64,000 nt of DNA from Salminus brasiliensis. Its lineage: Eukaryota; Chordata; Actinopteri; Characiformes; Bryconidae. Position numbers and translations under genes: made by a program. Shown one piece after another: positions 31,723-42,429 of this stretch. How positions within the stretch are numbered: position 1 is the stretch's first letter; each line of letters begins with the position of its first letter. The stretch spans positions 30,917,221 through 30,981,220 of the forward strand of contig NC_132900.1 of NCBI RefSeq assembly GCF_030463535.1, read 5' to 3'. The notes beneath the pieces were generated by a model, which did not search any database, had not been told where the DNA came from, and was given only the letters and a program-made list of their open reading frames with translations.

Positions 31723-31847
31723 AATCTCAAGTGTTGGAGCTGCGAAGCTAATATTGCTAACAAACAGTAGAAAAGTCCATAGTGACTCAAATCATGATGA
31801 ACTGCACAGTATAAATGATTCAAATGAACAAATAATGTTTTCTCCCC

Positions 31848-31990
31848 ATTTTCTGCCCAATACTACTACTACCCCTTTGTAGCCCTCCTAGCACTAGCAC
31901 TAGCGCCCTACACCAGGAGGGTAAGGACTTGTACATGTACAGGATCAGAGGTCAGACTCTACACCCTTTTAGGCCGTAGTTCTGACTGTC
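31848..31990. mobile_element. SINE family fragment
   Basis: Carries cctagcactagcactagcgc and aggagggtaaggact, matching the bodies at 47.05 and 55.75 kb. Confidence 0.45.
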
Positions 31991-32799
31991 CAACAAACAA
32001 ACAAGACAACACACAGCAATAACATCATCAATGCATTTCAGTTCCTCCACTGGCTTTAATGAGCTACGATTGATTAGCAATAATCAATTATATGACTTAA
32101 CGCAATAACTGCGCTAGCACAAACTGTGTTGTCCAGAACTGGGCACTTGCACTACACGTTGTTTTTTAACACACCTGTTCTGAGAGTGAGGAAACCTGTG
32201 GACACACTGCTGCCTTCTAAACGCGGGTGTATATACTTTGTGTTTGCTCATTTGTATTTTCCCTGTACAGTTTCTTCGCTTGTCTTATTTTTGTACTTGT
32301 AAAAAAAGAGGGAGTTTGAAAATGGTCACGTCTGAGCCAGGGTGATATCAATGAAGTGTGTTTCTAGCAGTAAAAGGGAGTGTATCGACGGAGACGGAGT
32401 GTGTGCTGCACTGCAGTCTGGTGTAGTTTGGTCTCAGGTCTGAAAATAGCTTATCAAAAATCTGATTTTGTGTCTCTCCTTCAAGCTGTAGCTGAACTTC
32501 TCTCCTAATCTTACTGAAAGCAGCAGTTAAGAGGTTTAGTACTGTACTGTACTGTACTACACCATAATAACGGGGCATTTCTTTATTGTGTTTATTATTA
32601 GTAATAAAAGGGATTCATTGTTTCCAGTAGAAGAGACTGTTAACACTATTAAAGGGTCAATATGGAAAAAGTCATTGCGCTGACCTTTCTTTAAAATGAG
32701 GGTTTGCTGTGGTAGAAAAGCACTGTTAAAGTTGCCAGTCCATCCCCAGTCCATATACAGAAACTGAGTTTCACAAAAAAAAAACCAAAAAACAAAACT

Positions 32800-32970
32800 T
32801 GGAGCACATTGTACGTTGTGAAGTGGGGCCTCCATAAGCCTCTTTAAGCCTTGGGTGCCCATGACTCTGTCACTGAAATTTGATACCCGAAGATCTGGGG
32901 AATTTGGATGTCCCTCGCCCATTAGTCTCACATCCACCTTATCTGGGGGGTGGTTATAATGTTTTGGCTC
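32800..32970. mobile_element. MITE family B-like fragment
   Basis: Contains ccttgggtgcccatgactct, matching ccttgggtgccaatgaccct at 31430, and ends ggttataatgttttggct. Partial. Confidence 0.4.
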
Positions 32971-33771
32971 GTCTGTATCTGTAATAATTTCAGTGAGTTT
33001 TAAAAAATCATGGCTACTTTCACGCCATTCTGCTTAGCCATTTTTCTCATTCAGCAAAATTCAGCTTCAGAGTTCCTAAAATTCTGATTACTGAAGGATT
33101 TTCAGCCCAGACTGCGGTTAAATGTGGGACAAAGCATGGCAACCAATCAGAACAGAACTCATTTACATTCTACTTCTAAGTGATAGGAGTTGGGGAAATG
33201 GTCTTTTTAAAATGAAATATGGAACATGCATGCAATGAAAATATCACATATGGGCCCTTTAATGTTAGAATCTTTCATCTTTTCAGCTCAATACAGATCA
33301 GGAACTGTGTACCAGATGTTCAGTCAGGCAATCAATGTCTGTACCTGTCATACACAGCTGTAGGAAAGCTCAGGTGCAGTTTTTTTTTTATTTAGGTGAC
33401 ACACCTGTGACTGAATAAACCCATCTCAAAAATGAAAACATCAGGAGTGCTTCTGTTCATTGTGATCAACGAGAATCCTAAAATTGTGTGAATTGATTCA
33501 GATTTGATGACTGTGATTCTGTTCACACCGGCTCTTTACATGGGATTTGTATCTGGATTGTAACTTGAGAAGATACAAAAGACGCTTGCTTATATCTGCC
33601 ACTAGGTGGCGACACACATGTCTACATCAGTCATGGCAAAAGTGATTTTTTTCACATGTTGAATCAGCTCGTTTTAAGCAGTGTTGTGTTTTCTATGGCT
33701 ACATAACAAACAGCAAAACACTAGGGGAATTCACTGTACCACGGAGGAACATTGATGTGATTGCCTACATT

Positions 33772-34340
33772 CATCTGCTCATTCATTGTTTCTTCCGAAA
33801 TCAAAGAGGGTATTAAAAAGAGCTGATCCTGATCCTGTCTCTACTGTCCAGAGAAGAAGACTTTCTACTAGATTTTGGAGAAGGAGCATTGCTGTGAGGA
33901 TTTGATTGCCTTTAGCAACAAGACCTAGTGTTAGTGAGGTCAGGATGTTGGATGATGATGATCACCACCCCACTTCATCATCCCCAACTCATCCCAAAAA
34001 TAATGGATGGAGCTCCACCACCATCATTCTAGAGAACACAGTTCTTCCACTGCTCCACAGCTCCTCAATGCTGGGGGGCTTTATACCCCTCTCCTAGCCC
34101 ACGCCTGGTATTAGGCAGCATGGTTAGGCAGCCAATAGGTTCATGTTTATTTATCTGCTCCAGAGATAAGTACATTTTTGGCAGTACTTCTTCTCTACAG
34201 GGACTAGTCAAGCTGTGTGTGTGTGTGTGTGTGTGTGTGCATTTGCACATCTTGGTCAGCAATGGGTGCAAGTTGCAAAGTAGCTGAATGCATTCATTCA
34301 TTCATTCATTCATCCACAAACATTTAAACGTATAGTGTAC
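33772..34340 (-). mobile_element. MITE family A copy
   Basis: Reverse-orientation copy ending catccacaaacatttaaacg, with a GT microsatellite and an ATTC run inserted. It lies just past the presumed il12a 3' UTR. Confidence 0.65.
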
Positions 34341-34395
34341 CACACACGTTTTAATTACTGCAAATGTTTGACATAAATATTCAAATAATCAATAA

Positions 34396-34465
34396 TAAAT
34401 AAAGTTACATTACTCACAATAACAATAAATAGTTTTGTATGAAAATAAATATGAATAATTTAAAT
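34396..34465 (-). promoter_or_regulatory. AU-rich element in presumed il12a 3' UTR
   Basis: Four ATTTA pentamers on the minus strand (plus-strand taaat at 34396, 34426, 34446 and 34461) lie about 270-340 bases after the stop codon. Cytokine mRNAs commonly carry such instability elements. The 3' UTR extent is inferred; a minus-strand ATTAAA near 34350 could be its poly(A) signal. Confidence 0.45.
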
Positions 34466-34670
34466 AACATACAAACACAATCACCACAGGGCACCACAGG
34501 CTCCATCTCCCCGGAGCTAGCTTATAGGTTCTTAGTGCAAAACCACTTCATTTCCGCAGAATCACAGGGCTGAGATCTGTGGAGATTTCTGTAGAACAGT
34601 AGTGCGGAGTTAGATCTTTCACATGGTCGAGGTTAGGGTAGAAGTAAAGCAGGGCTGGAGCTTTGGGAGG

Positions 34671-34716
34671 ACGATGATGATGATGATGACGATGATGATG
34701 ATGATGATGATGATGA
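34671..34716. repeat. (GAT)n repeat next to il12a stop
   Basis: GATGAT run with one GAC interruption, 17 bp downstream of the il12a stop codon on the minus strand, so it is transcribed as ATC repeats in the 3' UTR. Confidence 0.9.
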
Positions 34717-34732
34717 GTAGTGAAACGAAGGC

Positions 34733-34861
34733 TTATTTCTTGTACTCTCCGACGCTGATATAGCCGAGAGCTCTGTTGATGGTGACGGCGCGGATGTGGA
34801 AGCCCTTCAGCTGCTTACACAGGTCCATGCGGTCATCAAACGGGGTTGTGGATTCCCAGGC
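34733..34861 (-). CDS. il12a: il12a exon 7 (C-terminus)
   Basis: It reads AWESTTPFDDRMDLCKQLKG, then FHIRAVTINRALGYISVGEY, then KK and TAA. The FHIRAVTIN block is the p35 signature that identified the gene. Acceptor tctctactag. Confidence 0.95.
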   Translation of the reverse strand, partial: AWESTTPFDDRMDLCKQLKGFHIRAVTINRALGYISVGEYKK

Positions 34862-37800
34862 CTAGTAGAGAAAGAACAGTTAGATTAGGGATGAAGGCCT
34901 GCATGGAGGAAACAGAAGCACGTGCAGGGTGAAGAGGGTCATTGGCCTCCTACTTGACTGAATGTGTGGAATAATTGAATTAATAAGACTATTAAAAGAA
35001 CTTAATTAGGCCTTAAACACCTGAAACACACTTAAAAGCATTAGTAAGTGGTTATAACATCAATAAAAAGGGATATTTTACTAAAGTCATTTTTTCAGAA
35101 TGTCTAAATTGTAACTAAATAACAGGTTTCTAGAAAATATTTCCTAGAAAGAAAAAAAATTGTATAACCAAAATTTTAGCTTTACCAGACAATATTAAAA
35201 CATCTTAACTTTTTTAACTTTTAATGGATTTTATTTCAAGTCCTTTTGGGGCATTTCTATTGGCTGGTTCATCATGACATGTTAGTATGTATAATAAGTA
35301 AAGAACACCAGCCAGATTCACATTAAGTCAAAAAGTTAAAACCGACAAACATTTTAGGCCAAAAATGTCCCCTATTTTTGTCTCAATAGAGAGTTTGTGT
35401 TATTCGGCTCTAAATTCTTAGACATTTATTTTGTAAATAAATAAATAAGTGGAAACTTACTGTTATTGGGCGCTCCTCCGATTTTGCCAGAAGCGGGCAA
35501 TTCTGTAAGAATAATCATCAATGACTTTATTTATATACATTTATTTACATTTTGTTTGTTTACATTCAACCTTTAGCTAAATAAAAGTGACACCTCTGCT
35601 TATGATTCCTTAACCCCTCAGACCCTGTACGCCAAGCCTAGATTTTCTACATTTATATCATATTTAACATCAATTCCATAGGCCCTAAAATAGAACCCTG
35701 TGGGACTCCACAAAAAAGGCTTTCTACTAGATTTTGGAAGAGCATTGCTGTGAGGATTTGATTGTATTCAGACACAAGAGCTTTGATTATCACTACCTCA
35801 CATTATCCCCAACAGGGGTGTCCACAAATATTTGGACATATCGTGTTATTATTCAGTGCTTTACAATCTAATCTCGATCTGCGGCATCTGTGTTGTGCTG
35901 TTGTTAATGAATGTTGCTGTATGTGTATTATACTCAAAGCACCTGTCCACTGACCTGTCCACTGTCCACTGACCTCCATTACAGGTGTGTTTGGAGTCAG
36001 ATTCTCTGTCTTTTACTAAATAACTTTTACTAAATAAAGCACTGTAACTGACTGTAGATGCATCAGATGCATCAGAAAGAGATCAGACTGAGCATTTCTT
36101 TGAGTATAAGTATTATCAGTATTGAGTATTTCTTTATGCAGTACCTCCTGAAGGGTTTGGATGGAGTCTGTGATGGAGGTGAGCTCAGCGATGGACTGGG
36201 ACTTCTGCTTGCTGGCCAGAGACTTCACATAGGTCTTCAGCATCACATGGTAATACTGCAGATCTCCTCGGATGTGCTTTAGACATTCAGGCTATCAAGG
36301 GAGCCAAGAGTGAGTCCAGTGTTAAACTGTCTGCATTTCCCATAGATAGCCTTTAGTTTGGCCATCCATATATGATGATATGGGAAGATGATAATAAGGG
36401 GGTCTTACCTCTCTGAATGTAGAGCTGCTCTTGCCGGAGCATGTCACATGCTGTAGATAACACACAGAGGAACACAGCAGGATGAGACATTGCACACTTA
36501 GTCTCAGTAACAATAATTCTAAATCATATACAAATAAGTACAGTAAAACATATGTATATGTACAGCATTAATATCTTCATCATATCGGCTTCCTCTCTAT
36601 TCTGAAGTGAAGCACTGTATCCCTCCTCCTCCTTGGAGAGCCCTAAGGTGATCAACCAATCTGGCTGATTGCCACCTGATTGATCTATAGGCTAATAAAT
36701 ACAACCAAGCTAGCATTAGCATGTTAGTAGACACTAAATACAGTCTTGTAAATATGAAATAGTTTATGGTAGATATTTATTGCTGATACTGGATACATTT
36801 ATGATAGATACTAAATCATTTATAGTAGACACTGAATATTTTATGGTCCTGAATAATATACAATAGTATATATATAATACAGTATACAATAATATAATGT
36901 ATACTGGATACTAAAAGTTATAGTAAATACCAAATAAATTATTGTAGACACTGAATAATCAATGGTAGGTAATCAATAATTTAATAATATTTAACTATAT
37001 ACTGGATACTGAAAAAATGTATAGTAGAATGTATAAGCAGAATGTATATCTGAATTATTAATAGTAGATACCAAATACCTTATGTTAGATACTGAGTACT
37101 TTATAGTATGTACTGAACAATTTATATAAGATACTGAGTACTTTATAGTATGTACTGAACAATTTATATAAGATACTGAGTACTTTATAGTAGGTACTGA
37201 ATAATTTATATAAGATACTGAGTACTTTAAAGTAGGTACTGAATAATTCATAGTAGTCACTAACTCATTTATGGTAGACACTAAATCATTTATAGTAAAC
37301 ATCAAATAATATTTAGTCACTTGGTCATTTAAAGTAGATACTGAATAATTTGTGGTCGATATAAGATAATTAATAGTAAGTTCTGAATCACTTGTAGTAG
37401 ATACTGATACTATAGTTGATATAAAACAACAGAGTAAAACTATATAAAACTATGGAGTAGGTACTTTATAGTTCATAGTAGATACTGAATAAGTATCCTA
37501 GATATTAAATAATTAATAATACAGAATCACTTATAGATACTGAATAACTTACAGTAGACACAAAATAATATTTGGTAATTTAGTCATTTAAAGTAGATAC
37601 TGAATACTATAGTAATATAAAACTACATAAAACTATAGAGTAGGTACTGGATATTTCATAGTAGATACTGAATAATTAGTGGTATATATACGATAATTAA
37701 TAGTAAGCTCTGAATCACTTGCAGTAGATACTGATACTATAGTAATATAAAACTATAGAGTAAAACTATATAAACTATATAAAACTATGGAGTAGGTACT

Positions 37801-38634
37801 TAATAGTTCATATTAGATACTGAAGAATCATCCTAGATATGAACTAATTAATAATACAGAATCACTCATAGACACTGAATCATTTACAGTGGACAGAAAA
37901 TAATATTTAGCAGGAGTTTAAAAGTAGATACTGAATCATTGATCATCAATAGTGAATCAGGTGTAGTAGACACTGATGCTAGTAGACAGAGCTGTAGGTG
38001 ATCCTGATTAACCCTCAGCAGGTTCAGAGGAAGACCTCGTTGGTGAGAGGAACACTGAGTCTGGAGCTCAGTAAGCAGTGATCTTACCTGGCTGGGTTGG
38101 CACACAGACACAGTCTGGCTGCCCGGGGCCACAGTAGCGGGCAGTTCCGTGCAGTTAAAGCCGTGGAACAGGTCGTCTGACCCCCTCCTCTCCTCCAGCG
38201 CCTGATTGATTGCGTAAAATCCCGTTAACATCCAGCGCAACTACACCGAGCTGTAAACCCACTGCTGCCTCCTCCAGACTACTTACTGCCTCCACGACGC
38301 TCTTCAGGCTGACCAGCAGCGACTTGGCGTGTATGGTGCAGATCTCCGCGCTCGTCCCGGGGGGCGCAGTGGTGCGCAATGGAGTCGCCAAAGCTCCTCC
38401 GCACAGGAGCGCGACCATCATCATCATCATCATCGAGCACACAGCGGCGTCTGCGCGCACAGGGATGAGAGGAAGAAGCAGAAGACTGTTAGTAAACTGG
38501 AAACACACTAACCTGAACTCCTTCAGACAGTTTACACCAGTTACACCAGTGTTCACCCCAGTCCCACTCCAGCAGCCCTGAGGAGTGAGGACGGCGAGCA
38601 GGGGATACTCACTGTTCATCAGTAGTGAGGGCAT
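34733..38634 (-). CDS. il12a: Interleukin-12 subunit alpha (p35)
   Basis: Seven coding exons in minus-strand order: 38634-38613, 38450-38287, 38201-38088, 36450-36409, 36291-36145, 35502-35461 and 34861-34733. They total 660 nt and 219 aa. The secreted p35 chain pairs with p40 by a disulfide to make IL-12, which drives Th1/NK interferon-gamma responses. The product has a hydrophobic leader rich in Met and Leu, then helix-A material (HAKSLLVSLKSVVEA), an N-C-T glycosylation site, and a TVSVCQ cysteine that aligns with the p40-bonding cysteine of mammalian p35. The family-typical C-terminus is LCKQLKGFHIRAVTINRAL, closely like the mammalian FRIRAVTI segment. All junctions keep frame. Exon 1 is the least certain: it is chosen because an AACA|gtgagt donor joins a gcgcgcag acceptor in frame. 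The gene lies downstream of schip1 on the same strand. Confidence 0.92.
35461..35502 (-). CDS. il12a: il12a exon 6
   Basis: 42 nt reading NCPLLAKSEERPIT between attcttacag and gtaagt, phase 0. Confidence 0.87.
35719..35856 (-). mobile_element. MITE family A fragment
   Basis: Contains ggctttctactagattttgg and the terminal gtccacaaatatttggacat with the middle deleted. Inside an il12a intron. Confidence 0.6.
36145..36291 (-). CDS. il12a: il12a exon 5
   Basis: 147 nt reading PECLKHIRGDLQYYHVMLKT and on to SITDSIQTLQE, the long amphipathic helical core of p35. The acceptor is ccttgatag and the donor gtactg. Confidence 0.9.
36409..36450 (-). CDS. il12a: il12a exon 4
   Basis: A short 42-nt exon, HVTCSGKSSSTFRE, between ttatctacag and gtaaga, phase 0. 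Small exons at this point are usual for p35 genes. Confidence 0.85.
36720..37960. repeat. Degenerate AT-rich tandem repeat in il12a intron
   Basis: Motifs like tagtagatactgaataattt recur dozens of times with drift, and a tighter block of about 42 bp (ataagatactgagtacttta...) repeats near 37100-37230. Long reading frames here are artefacts. Confidence 0.85.
38088..38201 (-). CDS. il12a: il12a exon 3
   Basis: It reads ALEERRGSDDLFHGFNC then TELPATVAPGSQTVSVCQ, with donor gtaaga. It holds the N-C-T sequon and the cysteine matching the one that bonds p40. The acceptor (caatcaatcag) has a poor pyrimidine tract, but the frame is unbroken. Confidence 0.88.
38287..38450 (-). CDS. il12a: il12a exon 2 (signal peptide, helix A)
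   Basis: A gcgcgcag acceptor and gtaagt donor enclose a leader with six consecutive Met codons, then VALLCGGALA, followed by EICTIHAKSLLVSLKSVVEA of helix A. Phase 0 at its 3' end. Confidence 0.88.
38613..38634 (-). CDS. il12a: il12a exon 1 (coding part)
   Basis: The ATG at 38634-38632 opens MPSLLMN, and the exon ends one base into a codon before gtgagt. It lies about 65-75 bp downstream of the TATA box. If translation instead starts at one of the Met codons at 38433-38416, this exon would be untranslated. Confidence 0.6.
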
Positions 38635-38698
38635 GGCGATCTCCTGTCCCTTCTGTGTTGTGACTTGCCACAGTTCAGAAGACAGAAAATCTGGACCT

Positions 38699-38706
38699 CT
38701 TTTATA
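38699..38706 (-). promoter_or_regulatory. TATA box of il12a
   Basis: On the minus strand this reads TATAAAAG, about 65-72 bases before the proposed ATG. A start site near 38670 would give a 5' UTR of roughly 35 nt. Confidence 0.65.
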
Positions 38707-38715
38707 TCTTCCCAC

Positions 38716-38726
38716 GGGATTTCCCC
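38716..38726. promoter_or_regulatory. NF-kappaB site in il12a promoter
   Basis: GGGATTTCCCC on the plus strand is a near-perfect kappaB motif about 10 bp upstream of the TATA box. Mammalian IL12A is NF-kappaB responsive, so the site fits the gene's known induction. Binding is inferred. Confidence 0.65.
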
Positions 38727-39017
38727 CCTACAGTCACTAGACGGCGTCGCTGGTCCTTCAGGTTTTTCAAAGGAAATGAAGTCTCTGATCTGAGCAGAAA
38801 TTCTGTTTGTTTTATGAAGTGAACACAAATGATAAAAATATCAAATATAAAAACTATAAAATATTCAATTATAAAATTTCATATTTAATTAATTTCCCAT
38901 CATTAATGTAAACAAAGGAACAGTAACTGCTCAAATCTGCTCTCAAAGTATGTAAAAATCAATCCATCTATCAAACTGTCTGTCTGTCCGTCCGTCCATC
39001 TACACATCAAACAGTCT

Positions 39018-39018
39018 G

Positions 39019-39076
<58 letters not shown>

Positions 39077-39086
39077 AATCAAACTG

Positions 39087-39140
<54 letters not shown>

Positions 39141-39190
39141 AATCAAACTGTCTATCTATCTATCTATCTATCTATCTATCAAACTGTCTG

Positions 39191-39244
<54 letters not shown>

Positions 39245-39270
39245 AAACTGTCTGTCTATCTATCTATCTG

Positions 39271-39307
<37 letters not shown>

Positions 39308-39308
39308 A

Positions 39309-39345
<37 letters not shown>

Positions 39346-39432
39346 GCCTCTCTATCTATCTATCTGCCTCTCTATCTATCTATCTATCTGTCTATCTATC
39401 TATCAAACTGTCTGTCTATCTATCTATCTATC
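39018..39432. repeat. (TATC)n microsatellite, block 1
   Basis: Long TATC runs broken by aaactgtctgtc. Open frames of YLSI repeats on the plus strand are not genes. Confidence 0.97.
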
Positions 39433-39433
39433 T

Positions 39434-39672
39434 TGACGACACTAGTCACTTTAAATACACTCTGCTGCTACCTTCTCCATTTACTGATGTTCTCTCTGTA
39501 TTTTATTTTCATTTTTACATATATTTTTATATATTTATGTATATTTTATTTATTTAAGTACTGCTGTCTGGGTAAAACTGGGTCCTTGGGTACCACAATT
39601 TCGTTCCACCCCATGTACCACATGTGATGCGAATGACAATAAAGTCTCCTTGAATCCTTGAATCCTTGAATC
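39434..39672 (+). mobile_element. Probable LINE 3' end with (TTGAATCC)n tail
   Basis: Ends gcgaatgacaataaagtctc followed by three copies of ttgaatcc, typical of 3' tails of L2/CR1-type LINEs in fish. It splits the TATC array in two. No coding region remains. Confidence 0.55.
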
Positions 39673-39713
<41 letters not shown>

Positions 39714-39731
39714 AAACTGTCTGTCTATCTG

Positions 39732-39793
<62 letters not shown>

Positions 39794-39803
39794 AAACTGT
39801 CTG

Positions 39804-39837
<34 letters not shown>

Positions 39838-39840
39838 AAA

Positions 39841-39877
<37 letters not shown>

Positions 39878-39900
39878 AAACTGTCTGTCAGTCTGTTAGT
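39672..39900. repeat. (TATC)n microsatellite, block 2
   Basis: Continuation of the same microsatellite, with the same aaactgtctgtc interruptions, after a LINE-like insert. Confidence 0.97.
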
Positions 39901-41842
39901 CCATCTATCCACAAATACATCCATCTATCCATAATCAGTCCATCCTATCTATGTCCAGCAGACATCCTCTCCTCACTTGGAAATTCAACAACATGTCAGT
40001 TCAGTTCATGTGTTTATTTGGAAAAAGCTCAGTTTAACCCTTTGTTAACACACTGGGTGCTCTGGGAAACTAAATATGATATTGGAAAAAGCCACAGAGC
40101 TAAATCTGGGTGATCTGAAGTGATGAAACTCAGTACACTTCAGATAGCCATGTAACAGCACTGGTGTGGAGAACATGATGTTCGGAATTTTCTGCTGTTT
40201 TCAATCATTAAATATTGCATAAAATGTTCTCTCAGTGACCAAAGACGTAAATGTATGTGATATACTCACTTTATAGCCCTACAGCCTGGTTTGAGCCCAG
40301 AGAACATGTGATATTTCAGAAATAGATTAATGAGAGAGAGACTGACAGACTGACAGATCACCAACTGGATAAAGGCTCAGTTTATTAACTGCTGGAACCA
40401 CTACTGCTGCTGCTGGAGCTACTAAACCAGCTGAAGACTTATTTAGACTTATTTATAATATTATAACGTGTAAAAAAGGTTTTAAAAGGGTACAACCCCG
40501 TAACACAGTATTACAGTAAGTAATAAAAACCTTTAGACAATTCTTGGAACTTTCCTTCAAAGTAACAGTAATTAACAACAACTTGTTAATGAATGCTGGG
40601 TGGTTTTTCTGATACAGTCTCAGCATTTGTCTGTAATATGTTAAGAATTCAAATCGAATTTTACACGGTTCTGTAAAGAGGCATATTAGCATTTCAGTTT
40701 CATCATCAGAGTTCAGATCAGGGCAGGGATGATACATCCAAATCAGATAATAATAGAAAAGTAGAGACTCTCCACAGCAGAGAATCACCAAGCGAAACAT
40801 CTTAGAATAACTGGTAGGGACCCCCCAGAGACGCCGGTCAGACTAAAAACTGTGTAAAAAAGACCAATTACAGAGGAACTCAATCCCACTGTGGTCCTTG
40901 GTGGTGGTATTGTTGGGCTTTGGGGAATTTTCTAAATTATGTGATGAATTCTAAGTAAAGTAAGAGTCAAACATCGCCAAAGTTAGGTCACGTTTACATA
41001 CTCAAACTTACACAAAAGATCTACTGTAAAAGACGCAGAATAATTGTTTTAATGGCTTTAATAGAGTAAAATATTATAAATCCTTTAGAAATAAAGGATT
41101 ACTATAGATGCAATACTATAGATCAGAGGCACTGGTTTGCATTTGTTTTAATATTTTCACACTAATTGTGCTGAAGTTACATTATTGTAACTGTATTGTA
41201 ATTGTAATTATAATTTCCACACCTCTAACAATTTGTTGTAATAACAATAATTTTACGGTAATATCCCTATGAATCTGTAAATCTGTATGAATCTATGAAT
41301 CTGTAAATAATCTGTAAATAATATTGTCATTACTTTTTTTTTACTTCTTAATTGTATTATTAATTTCTATTGTGTATATATTATATTAATTTCTATTTCT
41401 ATTGTGTATATATTATATAAATTTCTATTTCTATTGTATATATATTATATTAATTTATATTTCTATTGTATATATATTATATTAATTTATATTGTGTATA
41501 TAGTGGTAATGTATCTACATTTTTGCATCTGAGTGTCTTGCTATCCCTTTCTGCTGTGACTCTGCTGTGACTGATGTATTTTTAAAATGTCACTATAATA
41601 CGGTACACTGCGGTATCTCAAAATGAGGATGATATTTAAAATTTATGACAGACTGCTGTTCTGTGTCTAGTATCTAGTACACGGCCAAATAAGCCCACTC
41701 CCCATTAGCAGTTACGAGAGCCGCCGGATGGGGGCGCTGATTATTAAGGTCATGCTCTAAAAACAGTGTGTAGTGAACTTCCCCTGGGTGTCTGAAGACC
41801 CTCCTACTCCAACAGTACTTACTTAGAGTGTAGTGTGATAAC
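39901..41842. other. AT-rich intergenic sequence without genes
   Basis: Between the il12a promoter side and the schip1 3' end. Only a short tandem TATATTATATTAATTTCTAT block near 41370-41490 is notable. Confidence 0.5.
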
Positions 41843-42429
41843 TAGGGACACACTGATCCATCCTTTTCTGTTGCGATACAGATTCCTAAACATGAACTTT
41901 GCGTATCGGCCGATACCGATCTGATACCATTGTTGAATTAATAATCCAGATACTCGACCATCTGGGAGAGACTGAGGGCATCAGGATTGACATAATCATT
42001 ATTTTACTGACTTTGTGAAACAGGTTCTAATAAATGAACACAGATATTAATGAACCCAGTTTCTGTTTATTGGTCACTAAAATGAAAACTGTGCTGGACG
42101 TCGGCACAGTGCTGTCCAGGCTCAGGCTTTTATCGTGAAATTCTGAATATTCTAAAGTCTTTGAGACTAAAGAGGAGCGAGCAGCCCCTCCATTCTGGCT
42201 TCTCCTTATATGGAAGACGAGCTGGATTACTCGCTGATAGTTGATGACCGATCAAAGGTATGCTGGTCAGATAGGGAGGGGGAGTCTTGCTGTCTGCTAT
42301 GAAGTGTGTATGATGTCTGTAGGTTACTCCAGTACCTAATTAGACTAATTATCCGATACCCGATTCAACTCATTTTGTCAGTATCTGGACCGTTATCCGT
42401 TCGTAGTATCGGATCGGTGCATCCCTGGT
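41843..42429. mobile_element. hAT-like MITE, complete-looking copy
   Basis: Starts tagggacacactgatccat and ends ggatcggtgcatccctg, inverted ends typical of fish hAT-type MITEs; includes cgtatcggccgataccgatc near one end. Confidence 0.6.

Noticed and set aside
36991..37320. 109-aa frame with YSVSYIN repeats
   Set aside because: Produced by the degenerate tandem repeat in an il12a intron.
38155..38715. Single 186-aa reading frame
   Set aside because: It runs through two introns of il12a; splice sites and the p35 pattern show that only parts are exons.
39666..39899. Reading frame made of YLSI repeats
   Set aside because: Translation of the TATC microsatellite.
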